A stretch of 56,469 nucleotides of DNA, taken from contig JAJZSW010000008.1 in NCBI GenBank assembly GCA_021849505.1, forward strand, positions 1-56,469, given 5' to 3'. The stretch is from Pseudomonadota bacterium. GTDB lineage: Bacteria; Pseudomonadota; Gammaproteobacteria; Burkholderiales; Rhodocyclaceae. Every line of letters begins with the position of its first letter. Positions within the stretch are counted from its first letter, which is position 1. Shown here one piece after another: positions 8,043 through 17,643 of the stretch. The position numbers and the translations under genes are program-made. The notes under the pieces are model-generated. The model did not search any database, was not told where the DNA came from, and worked only from the letters and a program-made list of their open reading frames with translations.

Positions 8043-8843
8043 ATGTGTACGACTTGCGGTTGCGGCGAAGGCGAAACGAAGATCGAGGGCCAGAATATGG
8101 GTGATGGCCTGCAGCATGCCCATGTGCACACGCATGCGGACGGGACGACGCATAGTCATCCCTACACGCCCGCGCACACCCATGCCCGCACCGTCAAACT
8201 CGAACAGGACATCCTGGCCAAGAACAACGCCTACGCCGCGCAGAACCGCGCGCGCTTCGCCGCGCAGGGCATCCTCGCGCTGAACCTCGTTTCCAGTCCC
8301 GGTTCGGGCAAGACGACGCTGCTGGTGAAGACCATCGAGGCGCTCAAGGGGAAGGTCGGCATCGCCGTGATCGAAGGCGACCAGCAGACCAGCCACGATG
8401 CCGAGCGCATCCGCGCCACCGGCGCGCCGGCCGTGCAGATCAACACCGGCAAGGGCTGCCACCTCGACGCGCACATGGTCGGCCATGCGCTGGAACAACT
8501 GCCGCTGGCCAAGGGCGGCGTGCTGATGATCGAGAACGTCGGCAACCTCGTCTGCCCGGCGGCCTTCGACCTCGGCGAGGCAGGCAAGGTGGTGATCCTC
8601 TCGGTGACCGAAGGCGAGGACAAGCCGCTCAAGTATCCGGACATGTTCCGCGCGGCGCGGCTGATGCTCGTCAACAAGTGCGACCTGCTGCCCTACCTGC
8701 AGTTCGATGTGGACCAGGCGATCGCCTACGCGCGCCGCGTCAATCCGCTGATCGAGGTGATCCGCGTTTCGGCGACGACGGGCGAGGGCATGGTCGACTG
8801 GCTGGCCTGGATCGAGAAGGGTGCTGCAGCCGTTCGTGGCTGA
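8043..8843 (+). CDS. hypB: Hydrogenase nickel incorporation GTPase HypB
   Basis: This is a 266-residue GTPase. The N-terminus MCTTCGCG is the high-affinity nickel motif, and residues 20-50 are histidine-rich (HAHVHTH and further His residues), suggesting nickel storage. The P-loop is [11 protein letters not shown], with later blocks [16 protein letters not shown] and NKCDLLPY. The ATG at 8043 is preferred to an upstream in-frame GTG at 8034 because HypB proteins begin MCxxCGC. The 3' end overlaps the predicted hypF start. Confidence 0.94.
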   Translation: MCTTCGCGEGETKIEGQNMGDGLQHAHVHTHADGTTHSHPYTPAHTHARTVKLEQDILAKNNAYAAQNRARFAAQGILALNLVSSPGSGKTTLLVKTIEALKGKVGIAVIEGDQQTSHDAERIRATGAPAVQINTGKGCHLDAHMVGHALEQLPLAKGGVLMIENVGNLVCPAAFDLGEAGKVVILSVTEGEDKPLKYPDMFRAARLMLVNKCDLLPYLQFDVDQAIAYARRVNPLIEVIRVSATTGEGMVDWLAWIEKGAAAVRG

Positions 8844-11079
8844 TGCCATCCGCATCAGGGTAACGGGCGTCGTCCAGGGCGTCGGCTTCCGGCCCTTCGT
8901 CTGGCGGCTCGCGCACGAACTCGAATTAGCAGGCTGGGTAAAAAATGACGCGGCCGGCGTCGAGATCCATGCGGAAGGCGCAGCCGCAGCATTGAATGAA
9001 CTCGAGCGGCGCGTCCGCGACGAAGCGCCGCCGCTGGCACGCGTCGATTCCGTATGGGTGCGACCGGTCGCGTACGAAGCCACTGCCGGGTTCGCGATCA
9101 TCGCAAGCTCGGGCGGCAGGGTCAGCACGGCGATCGGCCACGACACCGCGCCCTGCGCGGCCTGCCGCGCGGAACTGTTCGATCCGGCCAATCGCCGTTA
9201 TCGACATCCCTTCATCACCTGCACGCATTGCGGGCCGCGCTACACGGTGACGCGGCGCCTGCCCTACGACCGGCCGCAGACCAGCCTCGCACCCTTTCCG
9301 TTCTGCCCGGACTGCCAGCGCGAATACACCGACCCGGCCGACCGGCGCTTCCATGCCGAGACGACCTGTTGCCCGAACTGTGGCCCCCGCTTGTCCTTGC
9401 GCGATGCCGCCGGCCAACCAATTGAAGGCGATCCGATCGCGCAGACGCTGGCGTTGTTGAAGGCCGGCAGGATCGTCGCGATCAAGGGGCTGGGCGGTTT
9501 CCACCTCGCCTGCGATGCGCGCAAGGCCGCGACGGTTGCATGCCTGCGCGAGCGCAAGCAGCGCGAGGAAAAACCCTTCGCGGTCATGCTGGGTGCCGTC
9601 TCGCCGGCACTGACTTTCGCGCAATTGACGGGCGATGATGTCGCGCTGCTGGAAAGCCCCGAGCGCCCCATCGTGCTGCTGCCGAAACTGCCGGCGACGG
9701 ATGCCTTGCTGCCCGGCTGCGCGCCCGGCCTGCCCGAAATCGGCCTGATGCTTCCGGCGACGCCGATCCAGTATCTGCTTTTCCATGACGCGCCGGACAT
9801 GGTGCTGGTGATGACCAGCGCCAATCCACACGGCGAGCCGCTGGTGATCGGCAACGCGGAGGCGCTGCAGCGGTTGGCCGGCATCGCCGATGCCTTCCTG
9901 CTGCACGACCGTGACATCGTTGTGCGTTGCGACGACAGCGTGCGGCGAGGGACAGGATTCGTTCGCCGGGCGCGGGGTTATGTCCCCCGCAAGATCAGTC
10001 TGCCCCGGGCTGTGCCGCCGGTGATTGCAGTCGGCGGCTGGTTCAAGAACACGATCTGCGTCACGCGCGGCGACGAGGCCTTTGTTTCGCAGCACATCGG
10101 CGATCTCGACAATGCCGCCGCCTGCGGCTTCTTCGAGGAGAGCGTCGCCCACCTGCTGCACATCCTCGATGTCGAACCAGCGATCGTCGTGCACGACCTG
10201 CACCCGGACTTCCATTCGACGCGCTTCGCCGCGGCCTTCGCGGCGGAACGCGCCATCCCCGGGCTCGGCGTGCAGCATCACCATGCGCACATCGCCGCGG
10301 TGTGCGCCGAGCATGGCGTGAGGGAGCCGGTGCTCGGCGTGGCACTCGATGGCGTGGGACTCGGTTCTGATGGCACGGCATGGGGTGGCGAACTGCTGCG
10401 TGTCGAGGGCGCGCGTTTTGAACGACTGGGGCATCTGCGCCCGCTGGCGCTGCCCGGGGGCGATATCGCGGCGCGCGAGCCCTGGCGCATGGCGGCGGCG
10501 GCCCTGCACTTGCTCGGACGTGGCGACGAAATCGCGCGGCGTTTCGCCGATGAACCGGCCGCGCCGATGCTGGCAACCATGCTGGAGCGGGGCATCAACA
10601 GTCCGTTCACTTCAAGTGCCGGCCGGCTGTTCGACGCGGCAGCGGGCCTGCTCGGCGTGCGGCGGCGCGCCAGCTTCGAGGGACAGGCGGCGATGCTGCT
10701 CGAAGGGCTGGCGGTCCGGCACGGGGCGATTGGGGCGTGTCCCGACGGCTGGCGCATTCGGGACCAAATCCTCGATCTGCTGCCCATGCTGGCACATCTC
10801 GAGGACTGCGAGGATGCCGCTGCGGGCGCCGCCTGGTTCCATGCGACGCTGGCCGCGGCGCTGGTCGACTGGCTTGCCGAAGCCGCCGGGCGGACGGGCA
10901 TCCGCCGGGTGGCTGCTGCGGGCGGCTGCCTGCTCAATCGTCTGCTGTCCGCCGCATTGCGTGCCGGGCTGGCGGCGCGCGGCCTCGAACTGCTGGAAGC
11001 GCGGGCATTGCCGCCCAACGATGGCGGCCTGGCGCTCGGTCAGGCGTGGGTGGCGGTTAATTCGGCGGCAGGAGCCTGA
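8821..11079 (+). CDS. hypF: Carbamoyltransferase HypF (cyanide ligand synthesis)
   Basis: This 752-residue protein makes the carbamoyl group that becomes the cyanide ligands of the NiFe site. Domains in order: acylphosphatase-like ([14 protein letters not shown], residues 5-95), two zinc-finger units ([30 protein letters not shown], about 110-200), a YrdC-like domain (from about 215), and the Kae1-like carbamoyltransferase with HHHAH near residue 486. The start is a GTG at 8821 inside hypB; GTG at 8836 is an alternative. The last 23 bases overlap the convergent GGDEF-EAL gene. Confidence 0.95.
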   Translation: MLQPFVADAIRIRVTGVVQGVGFRPFVWRLAHELELAGWVKNDAAGVEIHAEGAAAALNELERRVRDEAPPLARVDSVWVRPVAYEATAGFAIIASSGGRVSTAIGHDTAPCAACRAELFDPANRRYRHPFITCTHCGPRYTVTRRLPYDRPQTSLAPFPFCPDCQREYTDPADRRFHAETTCCPNCGPRLSLRDAAGQPIEGDPIAQTLALLKAGRIVAIKGLGGFHLACDARKAATVACLRERKQREEKPFAVMLGAVSPALTFAQLTGDDVALLESPERPIVLLPKLPATDALLPGCAPGLPEIGLMLPATPIQYLLFHDAPDMVLVMTSANPHGEPLVIGNAEALQRLAGIADAFLLHDRDIVVRCDDSVRRGTGFVRRARGYVPRKISLPRAVPPVIAVGGWFKNTICVTRGDEAFVSQHIGDLDNAAACGFFEESVAHLLHILDVEPAIVVHDLHPDFHSTRFAAAFAAERAIPGLGVQHHHAHIAAVCAEHGVREPVLGVALDGVGLGSDGTAWGGELLRVEGARFERLGHLRPLALPGGDIAAREPWRMAAAALHLLGRGDEIARRFADEPAAPMLATMLERGINSPFTSSAGRLFDAAAGLLGVRRRASFEGQAAMLLEGLAVRHGAIGACPDGWRIRDQILDLLPMLAHLEDCEDAAAGAAWFHATLAAALVDWLAEAAGRTGIRRVAAAGGCLLNRLLSAALRAGLAARGLELLEARALPPNDGGLALGQAWVAVNSAAGA

Positions 11080-13516
11080 ATTCGCCGGGCGGGTGCGCCA
11101 GTCCGTGGCCCAGCGCGAACTTCTCGAATTCGCCGGCTTCGAGTGCCGGCGTGCAAATATAGCCCTGATATTCGTTGCAGCCGGCGGCGACCAGGAAGTC
11201 GCGCTGCTCGATCGTCTCGACGCCTTCGGCGATGACCTTGAGGCGCAGCGCATCGGCCATCTGGATGATGGCGTTGACGATGGCGGTATCGCTCTCGTCG
11301 CGGGGCAGGTCCTGGATGAAGGAGCGGTCGATCTTGACCTTGTGGATCGGGAAGCGCTTGAGGTAGGACAGGCTCGAATAGCCGGTACCGAAATCGTCGA
11401 TCGCCAGCCGCACGCCTAGCGCGGCCAGCAGCTCGAGGCGGCGCAGCGTTTCGTCCACATCCTGGATCAGGATGGATTCGGTCAGTTCCAGCTCCAGCAG
11501 GCCGGGCGGCAGCGCATGCTTCTTCAGCGTCCGGTCGATGCGCTCGACGAAGTCGGCTTGCTGGAACTGCAGGGCCGAGACGTTGATCGCCATCATCAGC
11601 GTCAGTCCTTTGGCGTTCCAGTCCGAGCATTGCCGCACGGCTGCGTCGAGTACCCAGTTGCCGATGCTGACGATGACGCCGGACTCCTCGGCGATCGGGA
11701 TGAACTGGGCAGGCGCAATGTCGCCGAGTTCGGCATCGCGCCAGCGCAGCAGGGCTTCGGCACCGAAAATCGCGTTGTCGCGGAAGCGTACCTGCGGCTG
11801 GTAGTGCAGGCGGAAGCCCGTGTCGGGCGCGGGGTTGCTGAGTGCCTGGCGCATTGCGTGGTCGATCTTCATGCGCGACAGCAGGCCGACGTTCATCTGG
11901 CGCTGGTAGAAGCGGAACCCGGCACGGCCGCGTTCCTTGACGTGGTACATCGCGGCGTCGGCGTTCTTGATCAGGTCGTCCATCGTCTGCCCGTCGTCGG
12001 GATAAAGCGCGATGCCGATGCTGCAGGTGAGGGTGAAGGACATCTCGTCGATCACGAAGGGCTGGGCGAGCCGGTTGAGGATGCGCCGGGCGATGATTTC
12101 CGCGCCGCGCGCATCGGTCTTGTGGAGCAGGATCAGGAATTCGTCGCCGCCGAGCCGCGCGGCCGTATCCACCTGGCGCAGGCAGTCCTTGATGCGTTCG
12201 GCGACATCGACCAGCACGCGGTCGCCGAACATGTGGCCGAGCGAATCGTTGATGTGCTTGAAGCGGTCTAGATCGAGGAACAGCAGCGCGAAACCGACCT
12301 TCTCGCGATGGGCGAGCCCGAGGGCGAATTCGATGCGCTCGGTGAGCATCAGCCGATTGGGCAGGCCGGTCAGCGCGTCGGTGTAGGCCAGTTCCTCGAT
12401 GCGCTTGCGGGCATTGACGGTCTCCGACAGATCCTTGAAGAAGCCGATGAAGTGCAGCAGTTTGCCGTTGTTGTCGGACACGCGCACGAGCGATGCCTGG
12501 CAGGGCAGGGTGTTGCCGGCGCCGTTGCGGTGCCAGGCTTCGCCTTCCCAATAGCCGTTTTCCTGCAATTGGGCTTCGACCTGGGCGACGAAGTGCTCCC
12601 GCGAGACCATGTCGGAGAGGATGTCATAGGTGTTCCTGCCGAGCAGTGCGGTGCTGCCCTGGCCGGTGAGACGCTCGCAGGCGGGGTTGACCGCCTTCAG
12701 TGTCTTTTCCGGATCGGTGACGAAGATCGCGTCGAGGCTGGCTTCGAAGACCTTGGCGGCGATTTGCAGGCGCGCCTCGTCGGCGAGCCGCTGGGTGATG
12801 TCGCGGTAGGAATAGACGCGGCCGATCGGCCGGCCGCGCGCGTATTGCGGCAGGGTCACGCGTTCGAGAATCTTCCCGGTGCGCAGCAGCAGCGTGTCGG
12901 TCGCTTCGAGCAGGGGCGAGCGGGCGATGGCGGCGAGGCGGGCGGCGTAGGTGGTGGCATCGACGACGTTCTGCGCCATCCAGGCGTGGATGGCGCTGTC
13001 GTTGCGCTGGGTCATCAGTTCCTGCGGCAGGTTCCAGAGGTCAGCGTAGCGCTGGTTGTAACCGCGGATGCCGCCGTCGAGATCGGTGACGAGGATGCCG
13101 TCGGCCGTCGATTCGAGCGTGGCGCGCAGTTCGGCGACGAGCTTTTCGAGCTCGCTTTCGATGCGCCGTTCCTCGGACTGGTCGCGGATGCCGACGACGA
13201 AGATGGCGGCGGAATCGTTGAGCATGACGCGGCTGACGCGGCGCTCGACCGGCACCGCCGTGCCATTGGCATGCAGCAGCAGCGTTTCCGAGAGGATGTG
13301 GTCCGAGAGGCCGGCGGCGACGTCTTCCCAGAAGTAGATGTCTTCCGGTGTGGCGGCGAGGTCGACGACCGGCTTGCCGACCAGGCTGTCGGCGGGCACG
13401 CCGAGCAGATCGGCGGCGACGCGATTGACGGCGAGCACACGCAGCTCGAGCGCATCGACGATCCAGACAGCCTCGATCATCCCTTCGATGAGCGGTTGCC
13501 AGGTCCGCCTGTTCAT
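11057..13516 (-). CDS. PAS-GGDEF-EAL cyclic-di-GMP synthase/phosphodiesterase
   Basis: This 819-residue cytoplasmic protein has no clear membrane helix. Three PAS-like regions (about residues 8-130, 140-255 and 265-375) precede a GGDEF domain with an intact RLGGDEF and an RQVD inhibitory site five residues before GGDEF. A full EAL domain follows (FGAEALLRW, NVSALQF, ELTESILI, DDFGTGYSSL, KIDRSF and EGVET). Both activities look possible. The signal sensed is unknown. The ATG overlaps the stop of the upstream HD-GYP gene (ATGA), so the two form one operon. The 3' end overlaps convergent hypF. Confidence 0.92.
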   Translation of the reverse strand: MNRRTWQPLIEGMIEAVWIVDALELRVLAVNRVAADLLGVPADSLVGKPVVDLAATPEDIYFWEDVAAGLSDHILSETLLLHANGTAVPVERRVSRVMLNDSAAIFVVGIRDQSEERRIESELEKLVAELRATLESTADGILVTDLDGGIRGYNQRYADLWNLPQELMTQRNDSAIHAWMAQNVVDATTYAARLAAIARSPLLEATDTLLLRTGKILERVTLPQYARGRPIGRVYSYRDITQRLADEARLQIAAKVFEASLDAIFVTDPEKTLKAVNPACERLTGQGSTALLGRNTYDILSDMVSREHFVAQVEAQLQENGYWEGEAWHRNGAGNTLPCQASLVRVSDNNGKLLHFIGFFKDLSETVNARKRIEELAYTDALTGLPNRLMLTERIEFALGLAHREKVGFALLFLDLDRFKHINDSLGHMFGDRVLVDVAERIKDCLRQVDTAARLGGDEFLILLHKTDARGAEIIARRILNRLAQPFVIDEMSFTLTCSIGIALYPDDGQTMDDLIKNADAAMYHVKERGRAGFRFYQRQMNVGLLSRMKIDHAMRQALSNPAPDTGFRLHYQPQVRFRDNAIFGAEALLRWRDAELGDIAPAQFIPIAEESGVIVSIGNWVLDAAVRQCSDWNAKGLTLMMAINVSALQFQQADFVERIDRTLKKHALPPGLLELELTESILIQDVDETLRRLELLAALGVRLAIDDFGTGYSSLSYLKRFPIHKVKIDRSFIQDLPRDESDTAIVNAIIQMADALRLKVIAEGVETIEQRDFLVAAGCNEYQGYICTPALEAGEFEKFALGHGLAHPPGEFRLLPPN

Positions 13517-14904
13517 GCGGCGAATTCGATTTCGCGGGCGTTGCGCGCGCGCTCGAAGAAGTAGCAGATGCGCTGGCGCGGCGACAGGTAGTCGAACGCG
13601 GCCTTCGGCAGCTGCAGCGGCTTCAGGCTGCGGCGGATGCCAAGTTCCCCGGCTTGCTCGAGATCCTCGACCGGCGCTTCGTCGCGCGGTACGCTCGGCT
13701 CGTGGATTACGACGTTCGGTTTGAGCGGCCGCGCCGCGTTGACCGAAACCACCAGCGCCAGACGGCCGTCGGACAGCTCGACCACCGAGCCGGGCGGATA
13801 GACCCCCATCATGCGGATGAAGGGCATCAGGACCTTGTTGTCGAACTGCTGCCGCATCTGCGCGAAGATCAGCGCCAGTGCCTCGTGGGGCGTGATGGCC
13901 TGGGCCGGATTGCCCGGATTGCAGAGGTTGTCGTAAAGGTTCACCAGCGCAACGATGCGCGCCAGCGGCGCGATCTGCTCGCCGCTCAATTGGCTGGGGT
14001 AACCGTGCCCGTCCGCGAGTTCGTGGTGCTGGGCGATGATGGCCAGCTCCTCGGGCCTGAGCTTCATGCGTTTGCCGATGGCGACGCCATGGGCGACATG
14101 CTCCTGGTAGAGCCGACGTTCCGCTGAGGTATACCGGCTGTCCATCCATCGCAGTTGTTCCGGCAGCATGGTCAGGCCGATGTCGTGGAGCAGGGCGCCG
14201 CTGCCGAGGATGTCCAGCTGGGCGGTATCCAGTCCGAGGGTCTTGCCGAGCAGAAGCGAGATCACGGTCACATTGACCGAATGTTGCGAGGCGCGCTCGC
14301 CGATGCTTTCCGACAGCAGGCGGATCGCCGTCTCTTCCTGCGCCAGCATCTTGCCGACCATGTCGCCGACCAGCTCTGCCACCTGCGTGCGGGCGGTTTC
14401 CGGCTGGTTGCCGATCTGCTCGATGACCTGGCGATAGGCGCGCGAGGCGGTGGTAAATTCGCGCTCGCAGAGTTCGAGGCTCTCGCGCTGGGCGTGGAGC
14501 TTGTCGCGGCGCTGACGCCGCTCTTCGGCCAGCGCGGCGGCCTCTGCCGCGACAGCTGCCGCGATCGCCTGCCGCGCAGCCGCGGCGGCTTCGACGCTTC
14601 CTCCGGCAGCGGACTGCCCGGTTGTCGTGGCTGGGGCTGCCGTCCCGTCAGCACCGACTTCTCCGTCCGCCTGCCCGGCCGCGGGTGGCGGCTCGCTTCC
14701 CGGCTCGGGATCGCTCTTTTCCGGCGACCAGCGGATGCGTTTCACCCCCAGCTTGATCAGCGTGTCGATCTGGTCGCGCGAACTGATCTTGAAGCTGTTG
14801 AGCGCAAACGGATGCTTGATCCAGCCCAAATCGACATAGACGTACGTGCCGATGTGCACATCGTCGATATCGATGAATTGGGCTTCGCTGTCCTGGGTGG
14901 CCAT
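13513..14904 (-). CDS. HD-GYP phosphodiesterase with N-terminal DUF3391-like domain
   Basis: This 463-residue protein has three parts. Residues 1-70 (FIDIDDVHIGTYVYVDLGWI) resemble DUF3391. A 70-180 linker is rich in Ala, Gly, Pro and Glu with coiled-coil character. An HD-GYP domain follows with LLHDIGL, HVAHGVAIGKRM, QHHELADGHGYP and VALVNLYDNL. HD-GYP enzymes hydrolyse cyclic-di-GMP. The linker contains EVGADGTAA, encoded by a degenerate copy of the dispersed repeat. It is the first gene of a pair with the GGDEF-EAL gene. No Shine-Dalgarno is obvious, and an inverted repeat lies 13 bases before the start. Confidence 0.9.
   Translation of the reverse strand: MATQDSEAQFIDIDDVHIGTYVYVDLGWIKHPFALNSFKISSRDQIDTLIKLGVKRIRWSPEKSDPEPGSEPPPAAGQADGEVGADGTAAPATTTGQSAAGGSVEAAAAARQAIAAAVAAEAAALAEERRQRRDKLHAQRESLELCEREFTTASRAYRQVIEQIGNQPETARTQVAELVGDMVGKMLAQEETAIRLLSESIGERASQHSVNVTVISLLLGKTLGLDTAQLDILGSGALLHDIGLTMLPEQLRWMDSRYTSAERRLYQEHVAHGVAIGKRMKLRPEELAIIAQHHELADGHGYPSQLSGEQIAPLARIVALVNLYDNLCNPGNPAQAITPHEALALIFAQMRQQFDNKVLMPFIRMMGVYPPGSVVELSDGRLALVVSVNAARPLKPNVVIHEPSVPRDEAPVEDLEQAGELGIRRSLKPLQLPKAAFDYLSPRQRICYFFERARNAREIEFAA
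14637..14661 (-). repeat. Dispersed 25-bp repeat, degenerate copy 2
   Basis: Four mismatches to consensus over 25 positions, inside the variable linker of the HD-GYP gene, where it encodes EVGADGTAA. It could be an old copy or a coincidence of composition. Confidence 0.45.
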
Positions 14905-14917
14905 GATCTGCAGCAGT

Positions 14918-14940
14918 ATTACGGCTCGTGCGGCCGTAAT
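14918..14940 (-). promoter_or_regulatory. Inverted repeat in the leader of the HD-GYP gene
   Basis: ATTACGGC and GCCGTAAT form a perfect 8-bp stem around a 7-base loop. It ends 13 bases before the HD-GYP start codon and has no T-run, so it could be an operator or a translation-controlling hairpin rather than a terminator. Confidence 0.4.
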
Positions 14941-14976
14941 CTTGAGGGCAAAGGAAGAAACTCCCTCCCCGCCCGT

Positions 14977-15008
14977 CCGGATATATTACTAAAGTAAAGT
15001 AAATCCGG
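14977..15008. repeat. Inverted repeat after the last gene of the dsr operon
   Basis: CCGGAT (14977-14982) and ATCCGG (15003-15008) flank an AT-rich interior containing TTACT/AGTAA. It lies between the SUMT stop and the HD-GYP leader. It may slow or protect dsr transcripts at their 3' end, but lacks a T-run. Confidence 0.35.
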
Positions 15009-15014
15009 TGACGT

Positions 15015-15809
15015 TCAGGAGCGGTTTTTTTCGAACCAGGCCAGCTTGTCCCTGAGCCGGACGACTTCGCCGACGATGATCAGGGTCGGCGCCTTGAGGC
15101 CGGCGGATTCGGCCAGAGCCGGCAGCGTCGTGAGCGTGCCGGTCACCGTGCGCTGGTTCGGCGTGGTGCCCTGCTGCACGATGGCCGCCGGCCAGTCGGC
15201 GGGCAGTCCGTGGGCAATCAGCTGGTCGCAGAGGTAGGCCAGTCCGTGCAGCCCCATGTAGATGATGACCGTCTGGCGGCGGCGCGCCAGCCCTGGCCAG
15301 TCGAGGTTCATGCTGCCATCCTTGAGGTGGCCGGTGACGAAGACGCAGGCCTGGGCGTAGTTGCGGTGCGTCAGGGGGATGCCGGCATAGGCGGCGACGC
15401 CGGCCGCCGCCGTGACGCCCGGCACGACCTCGAAGGGGACGCCGTTTTCGCGCAGGGTTTCGACTTCCTCGCCGCCGCGCCCGAAGGTGTAGGGGTCGCC
15501 GCCCTTGAGGCGGACGACGCGCTTGTTGGTTCTGGCCAGTTGTACCAGCAACTGGTTGAGGTCGGCCTGCGGCACGGCGTGGTTGCCGCGCTGCTTGCCC
15601 GCGTAGATGCGCTCGGCGGCGGGATTGACGAGCGCGAGGATCGCGTCCGAGACAAGCTGGTCATACACGAGAATGTCCGCGTCGCCGATGATGCGCAGCG
15701 CGCGCAGCGTCAGCAGTTCCGGATCGCCGGGACCGGCGCCGACCAGATAGACGGTCCCGCGGACTGCGGCACCCCGACTGGGGAGATTGGGCGGTAGGTC
15801 GATCGTCAT
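15015..15809 (-). CDS. cobA: Uroporphyrinogen-III C-methyltransferase (SUMT)
   Basis: This 264-residue enzyme methylates uroporphyrinogen III to precorrin-2, the first committed step to sirohaem. Motifs: [62 protein letters not shown] and VIYMG. The ATG at 15809 is chosen because it directly follows the dsrR stop. Placed at the end of dsr, it would supply precursor for the sirohaem-type cofactor of DsrAB, which DsrN is thought to amidate. The CysG oxidase/chelatase half is missing, so other enzymes must finish the ring. Confidence 0.92.
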   Translation of the reverse strand: MTIDLPPNLPSRGAAVRGTVYLVGAGPGDPELLTLRALRIIGDADILVYDQLVSDAILALVNPAAERIYAGKQRGNHAVPQADLNQLLVQLARTNKRVVRLKGGDPYTFGRGGEEVETLRENGVPFEVVPGVTAAAGVAAYAGIPLTHRNYAQACVFVTGHLKDGSMNLDWPGLARRRQTVIIYMGLHGLAYLCDQLIAHGLPADWPAAIVQQGTTPNQRTVTGTLTTLPALAESAGLKAPTLIIVGEVVRLRDKLAWFEKNRS

Positions 15810-15810
15810 G

Positions 15811-16197
15811 TCAGCTGCAGCCCCCCGACGTACCGGTGCTACCACCACCACAGCCGCCGCAGCCGCTGCTGCGGCTTGCGCAACCGCCGCCCTGGGGTGG
15901 ATCGTTCGGATTGTTGAAGATGAACTGGAATTCCCCGGGGTGCAGTTCGACGAAATCGAGCGTCGCGCCGGCCAGCAGTTCCTGGCTGCGCGGCGAGATC
16001 AGCAGGGTGACCCCGCAGGATTCGATCACCGCGTCTTGCTCGCGTTCCTCGTCGAAGCCCATGCCATAGACGATTTCGCCGTCCTCCACCTTGGCCGCGA
16101 CGCGCAGGCTGGTGAGACCGGGTGGTTCAGCGTCTTCCTGTTGCGCGGCGGCGGCACGCAGGATTTGTTCGGCGGCGGAGGGGGTCAGGTTGAACAT
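15811..16197 (-). CDS. dsrR: DsrR, A-type Fe-S carrier-like protein
   Basis: This 128-residue protein has an IscA-like fold region (residues 1-100: [48 protein letters not shown] and FIFNNPNDP). The tail is rich in glycine and cysteine (SGCGGCGGG and SGGCS). The DsrR known from Allochromatium vinosum is IscA-like without the three cluster cysteines and affects dsr gene expression. Here the cysteines are concentrated in the unusual tail. It overlaps the end of dsrN by 13 bases and directly precedes the SUMT gene. Confidence 0.85.
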   Translation of the reverse strand: MFNLTPSAAEQILRAAAAQQEDAEPPGLTSLRVAAKVEDGEIVYGMGFDEEREQDAVIESCGVTLLISPRSQELLAGATLDFVELHPGEFQFIFNNPNDPPQGGGCASRSSGCGGCGGGSTGTSGGCS

Positions 16198-17597
16198 GAT
16201 GTGGTCTCTCGGGTCAGGGTGGAACAGTTTCTCGCGAACTGGATGAAACGGGCCGGCCAGTTGCAGCCGGCCGTGCTGCGTAGATGGGTGTAGGACGCCA
16301 GCAGGTTGTGGCGCAGGATGCCGTCGTGCCGGCCATCGATGCCATGGCCGCGCTTGACCGTGTAGGCGTAGCGCGTATCCGCCGGCAAGCCGCGAATCTC
16401 GGAATAGTGGAACTCGTGGGCGTGCAGGGGGTGGCAAAAGTCGGCGCTGGCGGGGCGGCACCAGGGGTGATCCTGCGTCGGCTCGATGACGACATAGCCG
16501 CGGCCGACAGGTTTCTCGTGCATCAGGATGTCCCCCGGGATGACCCCGACCATCGGACGGGCCTTGCCATGCCAGGCGATCGACTGTGCCAGATACATCA
16601 GGCCGCCGCACTCGGCGTAGGTCGGCAGCCCGTTCTCGATCGCGCTGCGGATATCGCTGCGCAGACTCGTATTGGCGGCAAGATCGTCGAGGAAGGATTC
16701 GGGAAAGCCGCCGCCGATGAAGAGCGCATCGCAGGGCGGCAGCCGGGAATCCTTGAGGGTGTCGAAGGGGACCAGCTTGGCGCCGGCGGCGGCGAGCGCT
16801 TCGAGGTCGTCGGTGTAGTAAAAGCCGAAGGCGGCATCGCGGGCAATCGCCACACGCAGGCCGGGCTGGACAGGCGCGACCCCGGCCGGCGGGGCGGCGA
16901 GCGGAACGTTCGTCGCGGTGATGGCGAGCAGGCGCTCAAGGTCGACCTGGCGGGCGACGCGTTCAGCAATGGCGGCGATGGTCTGCTCCGCGTGGGCGGC
17001 CTCGTTGGCGGGCATCAGGCCGAGATGGCGCTCCACGACGGCAAGCCGGGCATCTTCATGCACGGCGCCCAGCACCGGCACATCGGTGTAGTGCTCGACG
17101 ACGGCGCGCAGCTTGGCCTCGTGGCGGCTGCCGCCAAGGCGGTTGAGAATCACGCCGGCGATGCGGATGTCCGGTTCGAAGGCCTGATAACCGAGGATCA
17201 GCGGCGCGATGCCGCGCGTCTGGCCGCGCGTGTCGAGCACGAGGATCACCGGCAGGTCAAGCAGGCGGGCAAGGGCGGCGTTGCTGTTGCTGCCGTCGAG
17301 CGCCAGACCGTCATAAAGCCCCTTGTTGCCTTCGACGAGGCAGACGTCGGCGTTATGACCATGGGCGAATTGCGCCTTGATCTCGTCGTGCGGAGAAAGG
17401 AAGAAATCGAGGTTGCGGCAGCCGCGTCCGGCGGCGCGACCCAGCCAGAGCGGGTCGATGTAGTCGGGCCCCTTCTTGAAGGGTTGCACCGTCAGGCCGC
17501 GCGCGCGCAGGGCGGCCGCGAGGCCGATGCTGAGCGTGGTCTTGCCCGAGGATTTGTGCGCGGCGGAGATCAGGAAACGATGCATGGAGCGCTGCAT
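16185..17597 (-). CDS. dsrN: DsrN, cobyrinate a,c-diamide synthase-like sirohaem amidase
   Basis: This 470-residue CobB/CbiA-family glutamine-dependent amidotransferase has a P-loop ATPase half (SAAHKSSGKTTLSIGLA, KKGPDYIDPLW, VEGNKGLYDG) and a glutaminase half with AECGGLMYLA (nucleophile Cys) and HAHEFHYS. In dsr loci it is proposed to amidate sirohaem to the siroamide used by DsrAB. Near residue 393 the segment WCRPASADFC is encoded by a dispersed repeat copy read antisense, just before the conserved HEFHYS block. ATG at 17597 is used; ATG at 17585 is equally possible, and neither has a clear ribosome binding site. Confidence 0.9.
   Translation of the reverse strand: MQRSMHRFLISAAHKSSGKTTLSIGLAAALRARGLTVQPFKKGPDYIDPLWLGRAAGRGCRNLDFFLSPHDEIKAQFAHGHNADVCLVEGNKGLYDGLALDGSNSNAALARLLDLPVILVLDTRGQTRGIAPLILGYQAFEPDIRIAGVILNRLGGSRHEAKLRAVVEHYTDVPVLGAVHEDARLAVVERHLGLMPANEAAHAEQTIAAIAERVARQVDLERLLAITATNVPLAAPPAGVAPVQPGLRVAIARDAAFGFYYTDDLEALAAAGAKLVPFDTLKDSRLPPCDALFIGGGFPESFLDDLAANTSLRSDIRSAIENGLPTYAECGGLMYLAQSIAWHGKARPMVGVIPGDILMHEKPVGRGYVVIEPTQDHPWCRPASADFCHPLHAHEFHYSEIRGLPADTRYAYTVKRGHGIDGRHDGILRHNLLASYTHLRSTAGCNWPARFIQFARNCSTLTRETTSCST
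16437..16461 (+). repeat. Dispersed 25-bp repeat, copy 3 (inside dsrN)
   Basis: AAAG plus core with a single A-to-G change (GGGGCGGCAC at its 3' end). It lies antisense within dsrN, in frame, encoding CRPASADF in a loop region of the glutaminase half. Confidence 0.8.
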
Positions 17598-17606
17598 GTT
17601 GCCCGG

Positions 17607-17628
17607 GGAATCCCCTTGCGGGGATTCC
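17607..17628 (-). promoter_or_regulatory. Intercistronic hairpin between dsrP and dsrN
   Basis: GGAATCCCC and GGGGATTCC make a perfect 9-bp stem. On the transcribed strand the loop is GCAA, a GNRA tetraloop. It lies between the dsrP stop and the dsrN start with no T-run, so it is better read as an mRNA-stability or processing element than as a terminator. Confidence 0.55.
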
Positions 17629-17643
17629 GCCGTGCAGGATGCT

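Noticed and set aside
14977-15008. Rho-independent terminator of the dsr operon
   Set aside because: An inverted repeat is present but the transcribed strand continues with a GC-rich stretch and no T-run.
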